Assembly: GCA_963761705.1 (NCBI GenBank)
Contig: CAVXHK010000001.1
Span: 930,001 to 994,000, forward strand
Length of the DNA stretch: 64,000 nt
Source: CAVVKW01 sp963761705
GTDB lineage: Bacteria; Verrucomicrobiota; Verrucomicrobiia; Chthoniobacterales; JAATET01
Direction: 5' to 3'
Shown here in pieces: positions 1-8,167 of this stretch. The notes under the pieces are model-generated. The model did not search any database. It saw nothing but the letters and a program-made list of their open reading frames with translations, and was not told the DNA's origin. The translations under genes and the position numbers were made by a program. Numbering within the stretch: the stretch's first letter is position 1; each line of letters begins with the position of its first letter.

Positions 1-519
1 GTCGAAGACGGCGGCGAGCATGAGTTCGCGGAAGAGGGTTTCGTAGGGGGAGGGGAAAACGCGGTCGACGGCGTTGAGACTGTGCAGGTGGGCGAGGCGG
101 CGGAGGAGTTCGAGCTGGAGGTCGACGTAGTGACGGAGTCGGTCGCGGCGGGCGGGGGGATCGGCGTCGCGGGTGAGGTGTTGCCAGGTCTCGCGGGGGT
201 AGTAGATGAGGTTCAGGAGGGCGAGGCGCTCTTCGGGAGCGAGGCGGTCGCCGAAGGTGCGGTCAACGAGGGGTCGGAGGCTGCCGGAGGCGTTGTGAAC
301 GACGTGGACGAGCTTCTTAAATTCGCCGTGGATGTCGCTGATGACGTGGGTCGCTCCGGTGGGGAGCGTGAGCACGGATCGCAGACTGGCGAGCGCGGTG
401 AGGACGTGGTCGGCCGATGGATACTGGGCGCTGAGCGCCCGGAGATAGACGAGGGTTTGCTCGTCGAAGGGAGGCGCGGCTCCGACCGGGTGAGTTCCGA
501 TTGGAGGCGCTTTGCTCAT
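1..519 (-). CDS. fbp: Fructose-1,6-bisphosphatase class III, N-terminal part (runs off window)
   Basis: The frame opens at an ATG at 519 and stays open to base 1, giving the first 173 residues. Residues 58-66 read HVISDIHGE, the metallophosphatase signature of class III (Firmicutes/Bacteroidetes-type) fructose-1,6-bisphosphatase. The following residues (EFKKLVHVVHNASGSLR) fit the same family, whose members are about 650 residues, so most of the protein lies outside. The enzyme dephosphorylates fructose-1,6-bisphosphate in gluconeogenesis. It starts 22 bases after the glpD stop on the same strand, so it is probably the last known gene of the glpFKD operon, which would channel glycerol carbon into hexose. 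The family call comes from motif recognition only. Confidence 0.85.
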   Translation of the reverse strand, partial: MSKAPPIGTHPVGAAPPFDEQTLVYLRALSAQYPSADHVLTALASLRSVLTLPTGATHVISDIHGEFKKLVHVVHNASGSLRPLVDRTFGDRLAPEERLALLNLIYYPRETWQHLTRDADPPARRDRLRHYVDLQLELLRRLAHLHSLNAVDRVFPSPYETLFRELMLAAVFD

Positions 520-541
520 GCCGTCTGGTGGTCTGCTCTTG

Positions 542-2116
542 CTACGATTTGAGGATGTAGCCGTCGGCGAGCGCTGAATAGGTCTCGACCTGCTCGTCCT
601 GCCAGGCCTGGTCCCGACCGAGTTCGGCGGCCATGAGGGCGGCGACTTCGGCAGCAACCTCGAGGGTGGCTTTCGCGCCGAGCAGGAGAGCCCGGGTGCG
701 GCGAGAGAGAACGTCTTCGACGGTGCGCGCCATTTCCTCGCGGACGGCGTGAATGACTTCGGCCTTGATGTAGGGGAGCTTCGGGTGGAGGAGCTCGGCG
801 AGCTTGGGATCGGAGTCGGCGATGGCTTGGACGAGTTTTTCGTCGGCTCCGTAGACGGCGAGATTGGGATTGGCCGGTTTTTGATTGGTCCAGCCGTGGA
901 TCTGCATGTGTTCGGTTTCGCAGGGGCGACGGTCGAAGCCGGCCATGAGTTCGCCCTGGTCGACGGCGTCCTGGGCCATCTTGCGGTAGGTGGTCCACTT
1001 GCCGCCGGTGATGGTGAGGAGACCGGAGTTCGAGATGAGGATGGTATGGTCGCGGGAGATCGCGGCCGTGCTCTTGGCGTCGCCGGTGCGAACGAGGGGT
1101 CGGAGACCCGCGTAGATGCTGAGGACGTCCGAGCGCTTCGGATCTTTGGCCAAATATTTGGCGGCTCCGGCGAGGATGAAGCCGATTTCCTCCTCCATGG
1201 GTTTGGGTTCGAGGTCGATCGTGTCGACTTCGCCATCGGTGGTGCCGACCACGACGTGATCGTGCCACGGCACGGCGAACATGACGCGGCCGTCCGGGGT
1301 CTGCGGGACCATGATGGCGCTGTCGCCGGGGAGGAATTCCTTCGGCAGAACGAGGTGGGCTCCCTGGCTGGCGGCGATGACGTCGCGGGCATCGGGTTCG
1401 TCCATTTTGCGGACGCCGTCGGAGAAGACACCGGTGGCGTTGATGGTGGCGCGGGCGTGGATTTCGATTTCCTCGCCGGTCTCGGAGTCGTGGACGACCG
1501 CTCCGGAGACGAGATCTTCGTTTTTGAGCAGGCGGGTGACTTTGAGGTAATTGGCGGCGACGCCGCCGCGGTCGAAGATGGATTGGGCGAGATTGACGGC
1601 GAGGCGCGAGTCGTCGAACTGGCCGTCGTAATACATGACGCCACGCTGGAGGCCGGCGGGTTCGAGGGTGGGGATGCGTTTGAGGGTTTCCTCGCGGGAG
1701 AGGATTTCGGACGGCTTGAGGCCGAGTTTGCCGGCGAGGCGGTCGTAGATCTTCATTCCGATCCCGTAGAATGGACCTTCCCACCAGGTGTAGATCGGCA
1801 CGATGAAGGAGAGGTGGTGGACGAGGTGCGGGGCGTTGTCGCACATGAGGCCGCGCTCGTGGAGGGCTTCGAGGACGAGGGAGATGTTGCCCTGTTTGAG
1901 GTAGCGGACGCCGCCGTGGACGAGCTTGGTGCTGCGGGAGGAAGTGCCTTTGGCGAAGTCGGCCTGTTCGACGAGGACGGTGCGGTAGCCGCGGCTGGCG
2001 GCATCGAGGGCGACGCCGAGGCCGGTAGCTCCTCCGCCGATGACGAGGAAGTCGTAGGGCTTGGACGGATCGGAGGCGGCGGATTTGAGCTGGGTAATGA
2101 CTTCGTTGCGATTCAT
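542..2116 (-). CDS. glpD: Aerobic glycerol-3-phosphate dehydrogenase GlpD
   Basis: This 524-residue FAD enzyme oxidises sn-glycerol-3-phosphate to dihydroxyacetone phosphate and passes electrons to quinone at the membrane. The dinucleotide-binding loop GGGATGLG lies at residues 27-34. It is followed by the family's conserved TSSRSTKLVHGGVRYL segment; the C-terminal part fits the DAO_C region. The start is set at the ATG at 2116 (MNRNEVITQ). The open frame extends 56 codons further upstream, but that part overlaps glpK and is basic, low-complexity sequence without family likeness. The leader between glpK and glpD is A/C-rich and has no Shine-Dalgarno sequence. Confidence 0.95.
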   Translation of the reverse strand: MNRNEVITQLKSAASDPSKPYDFLVIGGGATGLGVALDAASRGYRTVLVEQADFAKGTSSRSTKLVHGGVRYLKQGNISLVLEALHERGLMCDNAPHLVHHLSFIVPIYTWWEGPFYGIGMKIYDRLAGKLGLKPSEILSREETLKRIPTLEPAGLQRGVMYYDGQFDDSRLAVNLAQSIFDRGGVAANYLKVTRLLKNEDLVSGAVVHDSETGEEIEIHARATINATGVFSDGVRKMDEPDARDVIAASQGAHLVLPKEFLPGDSAIMVPQTPDGRVMFAVPWHDHVVVGTTDGEVDTIDLEPKPMEEEIGFILAGAAKYLAKDPKRSDVLSIYAGLRPLVRTGDAKSTAAISRDHTILISNSGLLTITGGKWTTYRKMAQDAVDQGELMAGFDRRPCETEHMQIHGWTNQKPANPNLAVYGADEKLVQAIADSDPKLAELLHPKLPYIKAEVIHAVREEMARTVEDVLSRRTRALLLGAKATLEVAAEVAALMAAELGRDQAWQDEQVETYSALADGYILKS

Positions 2117-2169
2117 GGCGTTGGGGTCTCCAAGTTTTTGGGTTTCTAGGTTGTTAAATTTTTGAGTTC

Positions 2170-3651
2170 TTATTCGTGGGGTTCCCAGTCGGCGGCGCGG
2201 GTGAGGGCTTTTTGCCAGCCGGCGCGGAGGGGTTCCATTTCGGAGGCGGGACGCTGAGGTTCGAACGTTTTGTCGACGGCCCACTGGGCGGCGATTTCTT
2301 CGCGGTCCTTCCAGAACCCGACGGCGAGGCCAGCCAGGTAGGCGGCTCCGAGAGCGGTGGTTTCCGTGATTTTCGGGCGGACGACCGGGACTTGGAGGAG
2401 GTCGGCTTGGAACTGGAGGAGGAGGTTATTGGCGGAGGCGCCGCCGTCGACGCGGAGTTCCTTCAGTTCGATCCCGGAGTCGCGTTCCATGGCTTTGAGG
2501 ACGTCGTAAGATTGGTAAGCGATGGACTCGAGGGCGGCGCGCGCGATGTGGCTGGCGTTCGACCCGCGGGTGAGGCCGGCCAGGGTGCCGCGGGCGTAGG
2601 GATCCCAGTGGGGCGCGCCGAGGCCGGCGAAGGCGGGGACGAGGTAGACGCCGCCGTTGTCCTTGACCTTGCCGGCGAAGTATTCGACGTCGGCGGATTC
2701 CCGGATGATGCCGAGGCCGTCGCGGAGCCACTGGACGACGGCTCCGCCCATGAAAATGCTGCCTTCGAGGGCGTATTCGGTGCGGCCCTCGGCCTGCCAG
2801 GCGCAAGTGGTGAGGAGTTTGTTCTTGGAGGGGGTTGGCTCGGTGCCGGTGTTCATGAGCAGGAAGCAGCCGGTGCCGTAGGTGTTCTTGGCCATGCCGG
2901 GCTGGAAGCACGTCTGGCCGAAGAGCGCGGCATTCTGGTCGCCGGCCATCCCGGCGATGGGGATGCCGGAGCTGGTGGCCTCACCGTAGACTTCGCTGGA
3001 GCTCTTGACCTCGGGAAGGAGGGACTCCGGGATGCCGAGGATTTCGAGGAGATCGGTGTCCCAGCGGTGCTCGTGGATGTTGTAAACGAGGGTGCGGGCG
3101 GCGTTTGACTCATCGGTGACGTGCGTCTTCCCGTCGGTGAGGTTCCAGACGAGCCAGGAATCGATGGTGCCGGCGGCGAGGTCGCCGCGTTCGGCGCGGG
3201 CGCGGACGCCGTCGACGTTATCGAGGATCCACTTGACCTTGGTGCCGGCGAAGTAGGGGTCCATGAGAAGACCGGTTTTGGCGGCGAAAGTCTCGGCGAG
3301 GCCGTCGGCTTTGAGTTGATCGCAGATGTCGGCGGTGCGGCGGTCCTGCCAAACGATGGCGTTGTAAACGGGGTCGCCGGTCTTGCGATCCCAGAGGACG
3401 GTGGTCTCGCGTTGGTTGGTGATGCCGATGGCGGCAACGTCTCGGGAGGCGATGCGTCGGCTGGTGAGGGCTTCCACGGCGACGCTGCTCTGGGAGGACC
3501 AGATTTCGTTGGGGTCGTGCTCGACCCAGCCGGGCTTGGGGAAAATCTGCCGGAATTCCTTCTGAGCGGTGTGAACGATGTTGCCGTCGTGGTCGAAGAC
3601 GATGGCGCGGGAACTGGTGGTGCCTTGATCGAAGGCGAGAATGGTTTTCAT
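2170..3651 (-). CDS. glpK: Glycerol kinase GlpK
   Basis: The 493-residue product has the usual glycerol kinase length. It opens with the FGGY-family phosphate loop (FDQGTTSSRAIVFDHDG, from about residue 7) and carries the late signature LRVDGGASANN near residue 405. It phosphorylates glycerol entering through GlpF to sn-glycerol-3-phosphate, the substrate of the downstream GlpD. It lies 47 bases after glpF and 53 bases before glpD, all on the minus strand. The leader is a G-poor run of CCCC/AAAA-type sequence lacking a ribosome-binding site. No regulator of the GlpR type is visible beside the operon. Confidence 0.96.
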   Translation of the reverse strand: MKTILAFDQGTTSSRAIVFDHDGNIVHTAQKEFRQIFPKPGWVEHDPNEIWSSQSSVAVEALTSRRIASRDVAAIGITNQRETTVLWDRKTGDPVYNAIVWQDRRTADICDQLKADGLAETFAAKTGLLMDPYFAGTKVKWILDNVDGVRARAERGDLAAGTIDSWLVWNLTDGKTHVTDESNAARTLVYNIHEHRWDTDLLEILGIPESLLPEVKSSSEVYGEATSSGIPIAGMAGDQNAALFGQTCFQPGMAKNTYGTGCFLLMNTGTEPTPSKNKLLTTCAWQAEGRTEYALEGSIFMGGAVVQWLRDGLGIIRESADVEYFAGKVKDNGGVYLVPAFAGLGAPHWDPYARGTLAGLTRGSNASHIARAALESIAYQSYDVLKAMERDSGIELKELRVDGGASANNLLLQFQADLLQVPVVRPKITETTALGAAYLAGLAVGFWKDREEIAAQWAVDKTFEPQRPASEMEPLRAGWQKALTRAADWEPHE

Positions 3652-3698
3652 GGGGGAAGTTCTGGGGTTTTGGGGTTCTGGGGTTTTAACGTTTTAGC

Positions 3699-4457
3699 TC
3701 AAAATCCAAGAGTCGTGAAGAGGAGGGCACCGGCGATGCCGCCGGCGAGTGGGGCGACGACGGGAATCCAACCGTAGCTCCAATCGGAGTCGCGTTTGCC
3801 CGCGACCGGGAGAATGGCGTGGGCGATGCGGGGACCGAGGTCGCGGGCCGGGTTGATCGCGTAGCCGGTGGGGCCGCCGAGCGAGAGGCCGATCCCGAAG
3901 ACGAGAATGCCGACGAGGAGCGGTTGGAGGCCGAGACTGAAAACGGAGGAGAGGTCGACCTCGGAGGCCTTGACGAGGCCTTGGGCGTTGGCGGCGATGG
4001 CGAGAACGCCGAACACGAGGGTGGCGGTCCCGATGAACTCGCAAATGAGGTTCGAGGGGGTGCTGCGGATGGCGGGTGCGGTGCAGAAAACGGCGAGCTT
4101 GGCGGAGGGATCCTCGGTTTCCCGCCAGTGGGGGAGGTAGGCGAGCCAGACGAGGATAGATCCAACGAGGGCCCCGAGGACCTGGGCGATGATGTAGCCG
4201 GCGACGCCCGCCCAAGGAAAGGCTCCGATCGAGGCGAGGCCCACGGTGACGGCGGGATTGAGGTGCGCGCCGGAGATGCGACCGACGGCGTAGACGGCGA
4301 TGGCGACCCCGATGCCCCAACCGGCAGTGATGACGATCCAGCCGGAGTTCTGCCCTTTTGATTTGTTCAGGACCACGTTGGCGACGACGCCGTCTCCGAG
4401 CAGGATGAGGAGCAGGGTGCCGATAAATTCGGCAACGTAATGTTCGAAAGGGGGCAT
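3699..4457 (-). CDS. glpF: Glycerol uptake facilitator (MIP family)
   Basis: A 252-residue integral membrane channel of the major intrinsic protein family. The two NPA boxes are present: SGAHLNPAVTVGLA in the first half and NPARDLGPRIAHA in the second, with hydrophobic segments around them as expected for six helices and two half-helices. The Asp after the second NPA box (NPARD) is typical of glycerol-conducting members. As the first gene of glpF-glpK-glpD it supplies glycerol. Channels of this type are also known entry routes for arsenite; an arsenosugar cluster begins about 2.3 kb away. Confidence 0.92.
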   Translation of the reverse strand: MPPFEHYVAEFIGTLLLILLGDGVVANVVLNKSKGQNSGWIVITAGWGIGVAIAVYAVGRISGAHLNPAVTVGLASIGAFPWAGVAGYIIAQVLGALVGSILVWLAYLPHWRETEDPSAKLAVFCTAPAIRSTPSNLICEFIGTATLVFGVLAIAANAQGLVKASEVDLSSVFSLGLQPLLVGILVFGIGLSLGGPTGYAINPARDLGPRIAHAILPVAGKRDSDWSYGWIPVVAPLAGGIAGALLFTTLGF

Positions 4458-4687
4458 GAGCGGAGCGGGGGAAGCTTCCTGTTACTCTCCACGAAATCAC
4501 GAAATCCGCAAAAGAAACATCTTATCCTGACCCCGTGGTCATGGAATCCCCCGAATGATCAATCAGGGGGCGCGAAAAAAGATCCAGTTGGTCCGATATT
4601 TGGATTGCGCTTACAAGAGTCGCGCCCTACTTCCCTGCGGCCGTCGGAAATTATTTTTAGGCGTGAACCACTGACTTACAAAAACTT
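4458..4687. other. Divergent intergenic region between glpF and the porin-like gene
   Basis: This 230-base gap must carry the promoters of the glp operon (minus) and of the outer-membrane protein gene (plus). It is more AT-rich towards the plus gene. A short C5/G5 stem surrounds an AT core near 4550-4570 (CCCCC ... TGATCAATCA GGGGG). I could not assign convincing -35/-10 pairs or a named regulator site. Confidence 0.4.
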
Positions 4688-5242
4688 ATGAAAAAATCAC
4701 TCATGATCACCTGTGCGGCTCTTATCGTCGCTTTGCAACCATCCTTCGGCGGTGTCGAGGCGAAGTCCTTTAAAGAAAAGGTCGTCTATGAGCCAACGGA
4801 GACGTGCTACTTCCGCGATACGGAAGTCCAGGTGGATATCTTTGGCGCGTTCGTCGGAGCGCCCCTTGATGGTGGCTACGAGACCAGCGGTAACACGCTC
4901 AACACCGGTGTCGGTGGCGGTGGCGGGTTCAACTTTTTCTTCGCCAAATACTTCGGCGTGGGCATCGAGGGACTCTGGTATGGCAACGGCGGAGCGGCTG
5001 AGCACATGTTCATCGGCAACGCGTTCTTCCGCTATCCGATCTGCGATTGGAACGTCGCTCCTTACGTGATGGCCGGTGGCGGCGTCGGGTTTGACCACAC
5101 GACGATTGGCTTTGGTCACGTCGGACCTGGCCTTGAGTATCGCTTCACCAACAACATCGGCATCTTCACGGATACGCGTTTCCTCTTCGGTGGACCGGAT
5201 CTGGCGACGGTGACGCGCGCGGGTCTGCGCCTGGCATTCTAA
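4688..5242 (+). CDS. Outer-membrane beta-barrel protein, porin-like
   Basis: A 184-residue protein starting with a signal peptide (MKKSLMITCAALIVALQPSFGG). The mature part has a glycine-rich loop (VGGGGGFNFFFAKYFG) followed by alternating aromatic/hydrophobic strands such as YFGVGIEGLWYG and GPGLEYRFTNNIGIFTDTRFLF. It ends in Phe (GLRLAF), as outer-membrane barrel proteins usually do for BAM recognition. The size fits a small eight-strand barrel of the OmpA/OmpW-like class. The exact family and cargo are not recognised. It is transcribed away from glpF and is followed after 62 bases by an AsmA-like gene. Confidence 0.7.
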   Translation: MKKSLMITCAALIVALQPSFGGVEAKSFKEKVVYEPTETCYFRDTEVQVDIFGAFVGAPLDGGYETSGNTLNTGVGGGGGFNFFFAKYFGVGIEGLWYGNGGAAEHMFIGNAFFRYPICDWNVAPYVMAGGGVGFDHTTIGFGHVGPGLEYRFTNNIGIFTDTRFLFGGPDLATVTRAGLRLAF

Positions 5243-5304
5243 GATCTCCGCGACAGTCGGAATCCACTTCCGCGCACGCATTGGCTGGGGCTAGGCTCTG
5301 ACCG

Positions 5305-6654
5305 ATGCGTGCGCGTTGGTTTTTGGTGGCAGTGGTTTTGGCGGTCGGGGCGGTTGCGCTCTTGGTGGGGTTAAATTTTTGGGTGCGGGGCTATTTGCGC
5401 AGCGATGCGTTCCGCGAGCTGGTGGAGCTGAGAACGTCGCGGGCTCTCCGGGCGGACGCGAGTTACGAGCCGTTTCGATGGACGGGGTCGACGGTGTTTT
5501 CGAACGAATTGGAGGCGGTTGGATTCGGGGATGGGCCGTTGGTCGAGCTGACGGCGCAGCAGGCGCGAGCGACGGTGAATTGGCGGGCGATTCTGGACGG
5601 GGCTTGGCGGATCGATCGCCTGGACATCGCGCGGGTGGACGCGACGCTGCGGGTCGGTAAGAGCCCGGGAGGCGGCGAGGGGGTGCCGGTGGCGAAGGCG
5701 ACGGCGGTGAACGCGGAGGCGGGTTGGTTGCCGAAGCGGTTTGAGATCGGTGAGGTGACGGTGGCGGACGTGAATCTATCGATGCCGCGGGCGGGGAGGC
5801 TGAGTGGTTCGCGATTGACGGCGGAGCCGGAGGGGACGGGGTGGATTTTCGACGGTCGGGACGGTCGGCTGGCACTGCCGGGGCGGGAGGCGCTGGACGT
5901 CGAGTCCTACCGGCTGCGGTTGCAGCAAGGGGTGCTTTACGTGACGGAAGCGGAGTTGCGGTCGGGCGAGAGCGGTCGGGTGGCGATCTCGGGTGAAGTC
6001 GGGGGTGCAAAGGGGCCGTTCGAGATCCGCTTGGAATGGCTGGGGGTGGATTCGGCGGTGCTGGTCGCGCCGGAATGGCGGGGGCGGATCTCGGGCAAAG
6101 TGTCGGGAGAAGTCGATCTCACGGGTCGCGAAGGGCGGGACGCGCTGGCGGAGGGAAAGTTTTTCCTGACGGAGGGGACGCTCACGGGGTTGCCGATGCA
6201 GCGGGAGGTTGCTCTGTTCACGCGGTCGCCGCAGTTCGAGCGGATCCCGCTGCACGAGGTGTCGGGGGAGTTTGTGGTGGACGGAGGGCGGACGGTGGTG
6301 CGGAATTTTGTCGCGGAATCGAAGGGGTTGATGCGGCTGGAGGGGGAAGTGACGACCGGAGAAGGCGGTGCGCTGGCGGGGAATCTTCAGATTGGGGTGA
6401 CGCCGCAGACTTTGCAGTGGCTTCCGGGATCGCAGGAACGGGTGTTCACCGAGTCGCGGGGAGGGTATCGCTGGACTTCGCTGACGGTCGGCGGGACGGT
6501 GGAGCGGCCGACGGAGGATCTCTCGGGACGCTTGGCGGACGCGACGGTCGACGAGGCTGTTGAAACGGGGGCGCGGCTGCTGAATGAAGTCCCGGAGCGA
6601 GCGCAGGATGCGGTGAAGGAGGTGCTGGATATCTTCGCACCGTTGTTGCGGTGA
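5305..6654 (+). CDS. AsmA-like membrane-anchored periplasmic protein
   Basis: The 449-residue product begins with a single transmembrane anchor (RWFLVAVVLAVGAVALLVGL, about residues 4-23). A long beta-rich region follows with the pattern seen in AsmA/TamB-type envelope proteins: ELEAVGFGDGPLVELTAQQARATVNWRAI near the N-terminus and a LEGEVTTGEGGALAGNLQIGVTP segment in the last third. The end (DAVKEVLDIFAPLL) resembles the amphipathic tail of such proteins. Family members help move or organise lipids between inner and outer membranes; the specific role here is not deducible. It precedes the arsenosugar cluster by 59 bases and could share a transcript with it. Confidence 0.6.
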   Translation: MRARWFLVAVVLAVGAVALLVGLNFWVRGYLRSDAFRELVELRTSRALRADASYEPFRWTGSTVFSNELEAVGFGDGPLVELTAQQARATVNWRAILDGAWRIDRLDIARVDATLRVGKSPGGGEGVPVAKATAVNAEAGWLPKRFEIGEVTVADVNLSMPRAGRLSGSRLTAEPEGTGWIFDGRDGRLALPGREALDVESYRLRLQQGVLYVTEAELRSGESGRVAISGEVGGAKGPFEIRLEWLGVDSAVLVAPEWRGRISGKVSGEVDLTGREGRDALAEGKFFLTEGTLTGLPMQREVALFTRSPQFERIPLHEVSGEFVVDGGRTVVRNFVAESKGLMRLEGEVTTGEGGALAGNLQIGVTPQTLQWLPGSQERVFTESRGGYRWTSLTVGGTVERPTEDLSGRLADATVDEAVETGARLLNEVPERAQDAVKEVLDIFAPLLR

Positions 6655-6713
6655 TCCAAAGATGGCGGATCGACGAATTAGTGACGGGTGATTAACCTAT
6701 CGAGTCTTTGCTG

Positions 6714-7427
6714 ATGACCGACCTGCTCGCCGATCCAACCCTCCCGACCATTACGCTGGTCGTGCCGTGCTGGCGGGACGGTGGCTTGGTGCGGCGGCTG
6801 GCGGGGCGGGAACTTGGGGCGCGGGAGTTGATTGTGGTCGTCGCGGTGCCGGAGGAGGGCTTGGTTGGTGAGCTGGAGCGAATGGGCACCCGCGTCGTCG
6901 TGGCCCGGGAGCCGAACCGTGGTCGGCAGCTTGCAATCGGGGCGGGGGCCGCAGTCGGTGACGTGGTGGTGTTTCACCATGCGGATTCGGAGTTGGATGC
7001 GGAGCAGGTCGCGGCGGTTGCACGGGCAATGGTCGATCCGGGGATCGTCGGGGGCGCTTTTCACCGGAAATTTGACGCCCGGCACCCGATGTTCCGGTGG
7101 ATCGAGCCGTTGGAGCGCTGGCGGGCGGAGCACTTTGGGGCGTTGTTTGGGGATCAGTCGCTGTTCGTGCGGCGGACGCATTATACCGCGATGGGGGGAT
7201 TTCGGGATTTGGCGTTGATGGAAGACGTGGATTTCTCGCGTCGGCTGCGGCGGTCGGGGCGGATCGTGTTGTTGGATCCGCCGATGACGACGTCGGATCG
7301 GGCGCACCGTTCGGGTGGGGCTTGGCGGACTTCGCTCCGAAACGGGTTGTTTCTGTTTCTTTATCACCTCGGGGTCTCGCCGAAGCGCTTGCACGGGTGG
7401 TATTATTCGATCGCTAAGAACTCATGA
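6714..7427 (+). CDS. Family 2 glycosyltransferase, TIGR04283-like (arsenosugar-associated)
   Basis: A 237-residue GT-A fold glycosyltransferase. It starts with TITLVVPCWRDGG, carries a donor/metal-binding HHADSELDAEQV segment where family 2 enzymes have DxD, and has the later acceptor signature MEDVDFSRRLRRSG. The short length and the GRQLAIGAGAAVGDVVVFHHAD context match the TIGR04283 group, annotated as an arsenosugar biosynthesis glycosyltransferase because of its constant company with radical SAM ArsS. The ATG at 6714 is preferred to an in-frame TTG at 6708. Its last four bases overlap the next gene (ATGA). The likely role is transfer of a dimethylarsinoyl-pentose or related sugar to an aglycone; this is inferred from neighbours. 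Confidence 0.8.
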   Translation: MTDLLADPTLPTITLVVPCWRDGGLVRRLAGRELGARELIVVVAVPEEGLVGELERMGTRVVVAREPNRGRQLAIGAGAAVGDVVVFHHADSELDAEQVAAVARAMVDPGIVGGAFHRKFDARHPMFRWIEPLERWRAEHFGALFGDQSLFVRRTHYTAMGGFRDLALMEDVDFSRRLRRSGRIVLLDPPMTTSDRAHRSGGAWRTSLRNGLFLFLYHLGVSPKRLHGWYYSIAKNS

Positions 7428-8167
7428 AGCCCGTTTCTTTCCTCGCTGTTGTGATTTTGCTCGCTGGCTGCGCTGGTCCTTCGATCAAGTCTCCCGCCGA
7501 CGCCGACTGGAGAGCGACGTATGGCACGCTTCTTGGAAGATACGTGAAAGCTTCGGGCGTCGAGTACGATAAATGGCACGCCGAGGCGGCGGACGTCGCT
7601 GCGCTTGAAGGCGTCGTCTCGGGGATCGCGAGCGAGGATGCGGCTAAGCTTGACCGGGACGCGAAGCTGGCATTCTACATCAACGCCTACAACGCGTGGA
7701 TGCTCGAGCAAGTGCTCCAAGCGTATCCGGTGGGAAGCGTGACGGAAATCGCGCCGCTGTGGGGAGTCTTCACCAACAAGCGTATCGTGGTGGCGGGCGA
7801 GAAGATGAGCCTGAATCACTTGGAGAAGAAAATTATCCTGAAGGAGTTCGAGGATCCGCGGGTGCATTTCGCGATCAACTGCGCGAGTCGGTCGTGCCCG
7901 CCGTTGCTGGACGAGCCTTACGTGGCGAGTCGGCTCGATGCGCAGTTGGACGCGGTCGTCACGGAGGGGGTGTCGAACAATCCGCTGACGCTCCGAGTCG
8001 ACGGGAAGACTGTGCAGGTTTTCGAGGTCTTCAAATGGTACGCGGCGGACTTCGAGAAGGCAGGTGGGACGAAGGCGTTCGTTGACACTTACCGGGATAC
8101 CCCGCTGCCGGAGGGCGCGGCGATCGAGTTCATGGATTACGACTGGTCGCTGAATCAAGCCAAGTGA
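7424..8167 (+). CDS. DUF547 family lipoprotein
   Basis: A 247-residue protein with a lipoprotein signal (MKPVSFLAVVILLAGCAG; lipobox Cys16). The DUF547 core is clear: KLAFYINAYNAWMLEQVL in the middle and the diagnostic HFAINCASRSCPPL near residue 148, which holds paired cysteines. The biochemical function of DUF547 is unknown. The gene overlaps the glycosyltransferase by 4 bases and the radical SAM gene by 1 base, so translation is probably coupled and the protein should act with the arsenosugar cluster. The exported location and exposed Cys pair make binding of a trivalent arsenical or a redox role possible, but that is speculation. Confidence 0.85.
   Translation: MKPVSFLAVVILLAGCAGPSIKSPADADWRATYGTLLGRYVKASGVEYDKWHAEAADVAALEGVVSGIASEDAAKLDRDAKLAFYINAYNAWMLEQVLQAYPVGSVTEIAPLWGVFTNKRIVVAGEKMSLNHLEKKIILKEFEDPRVHFAINCASRSCPPLLDEPYVASRLDAQLDAVVTEGVSNNPLTLRVDGKTVQVFEVFKWYAADFEKAGGTKAFVDTYRDTPLPEGAAIEFMDYDWSLNQAK

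Noticed and set aside
749..2149. A 466-codon plus-strand open frame opposite glpD
   Set aside because: Antisense shadow of an unmistakable glpD; composition is low-complexity acidic.
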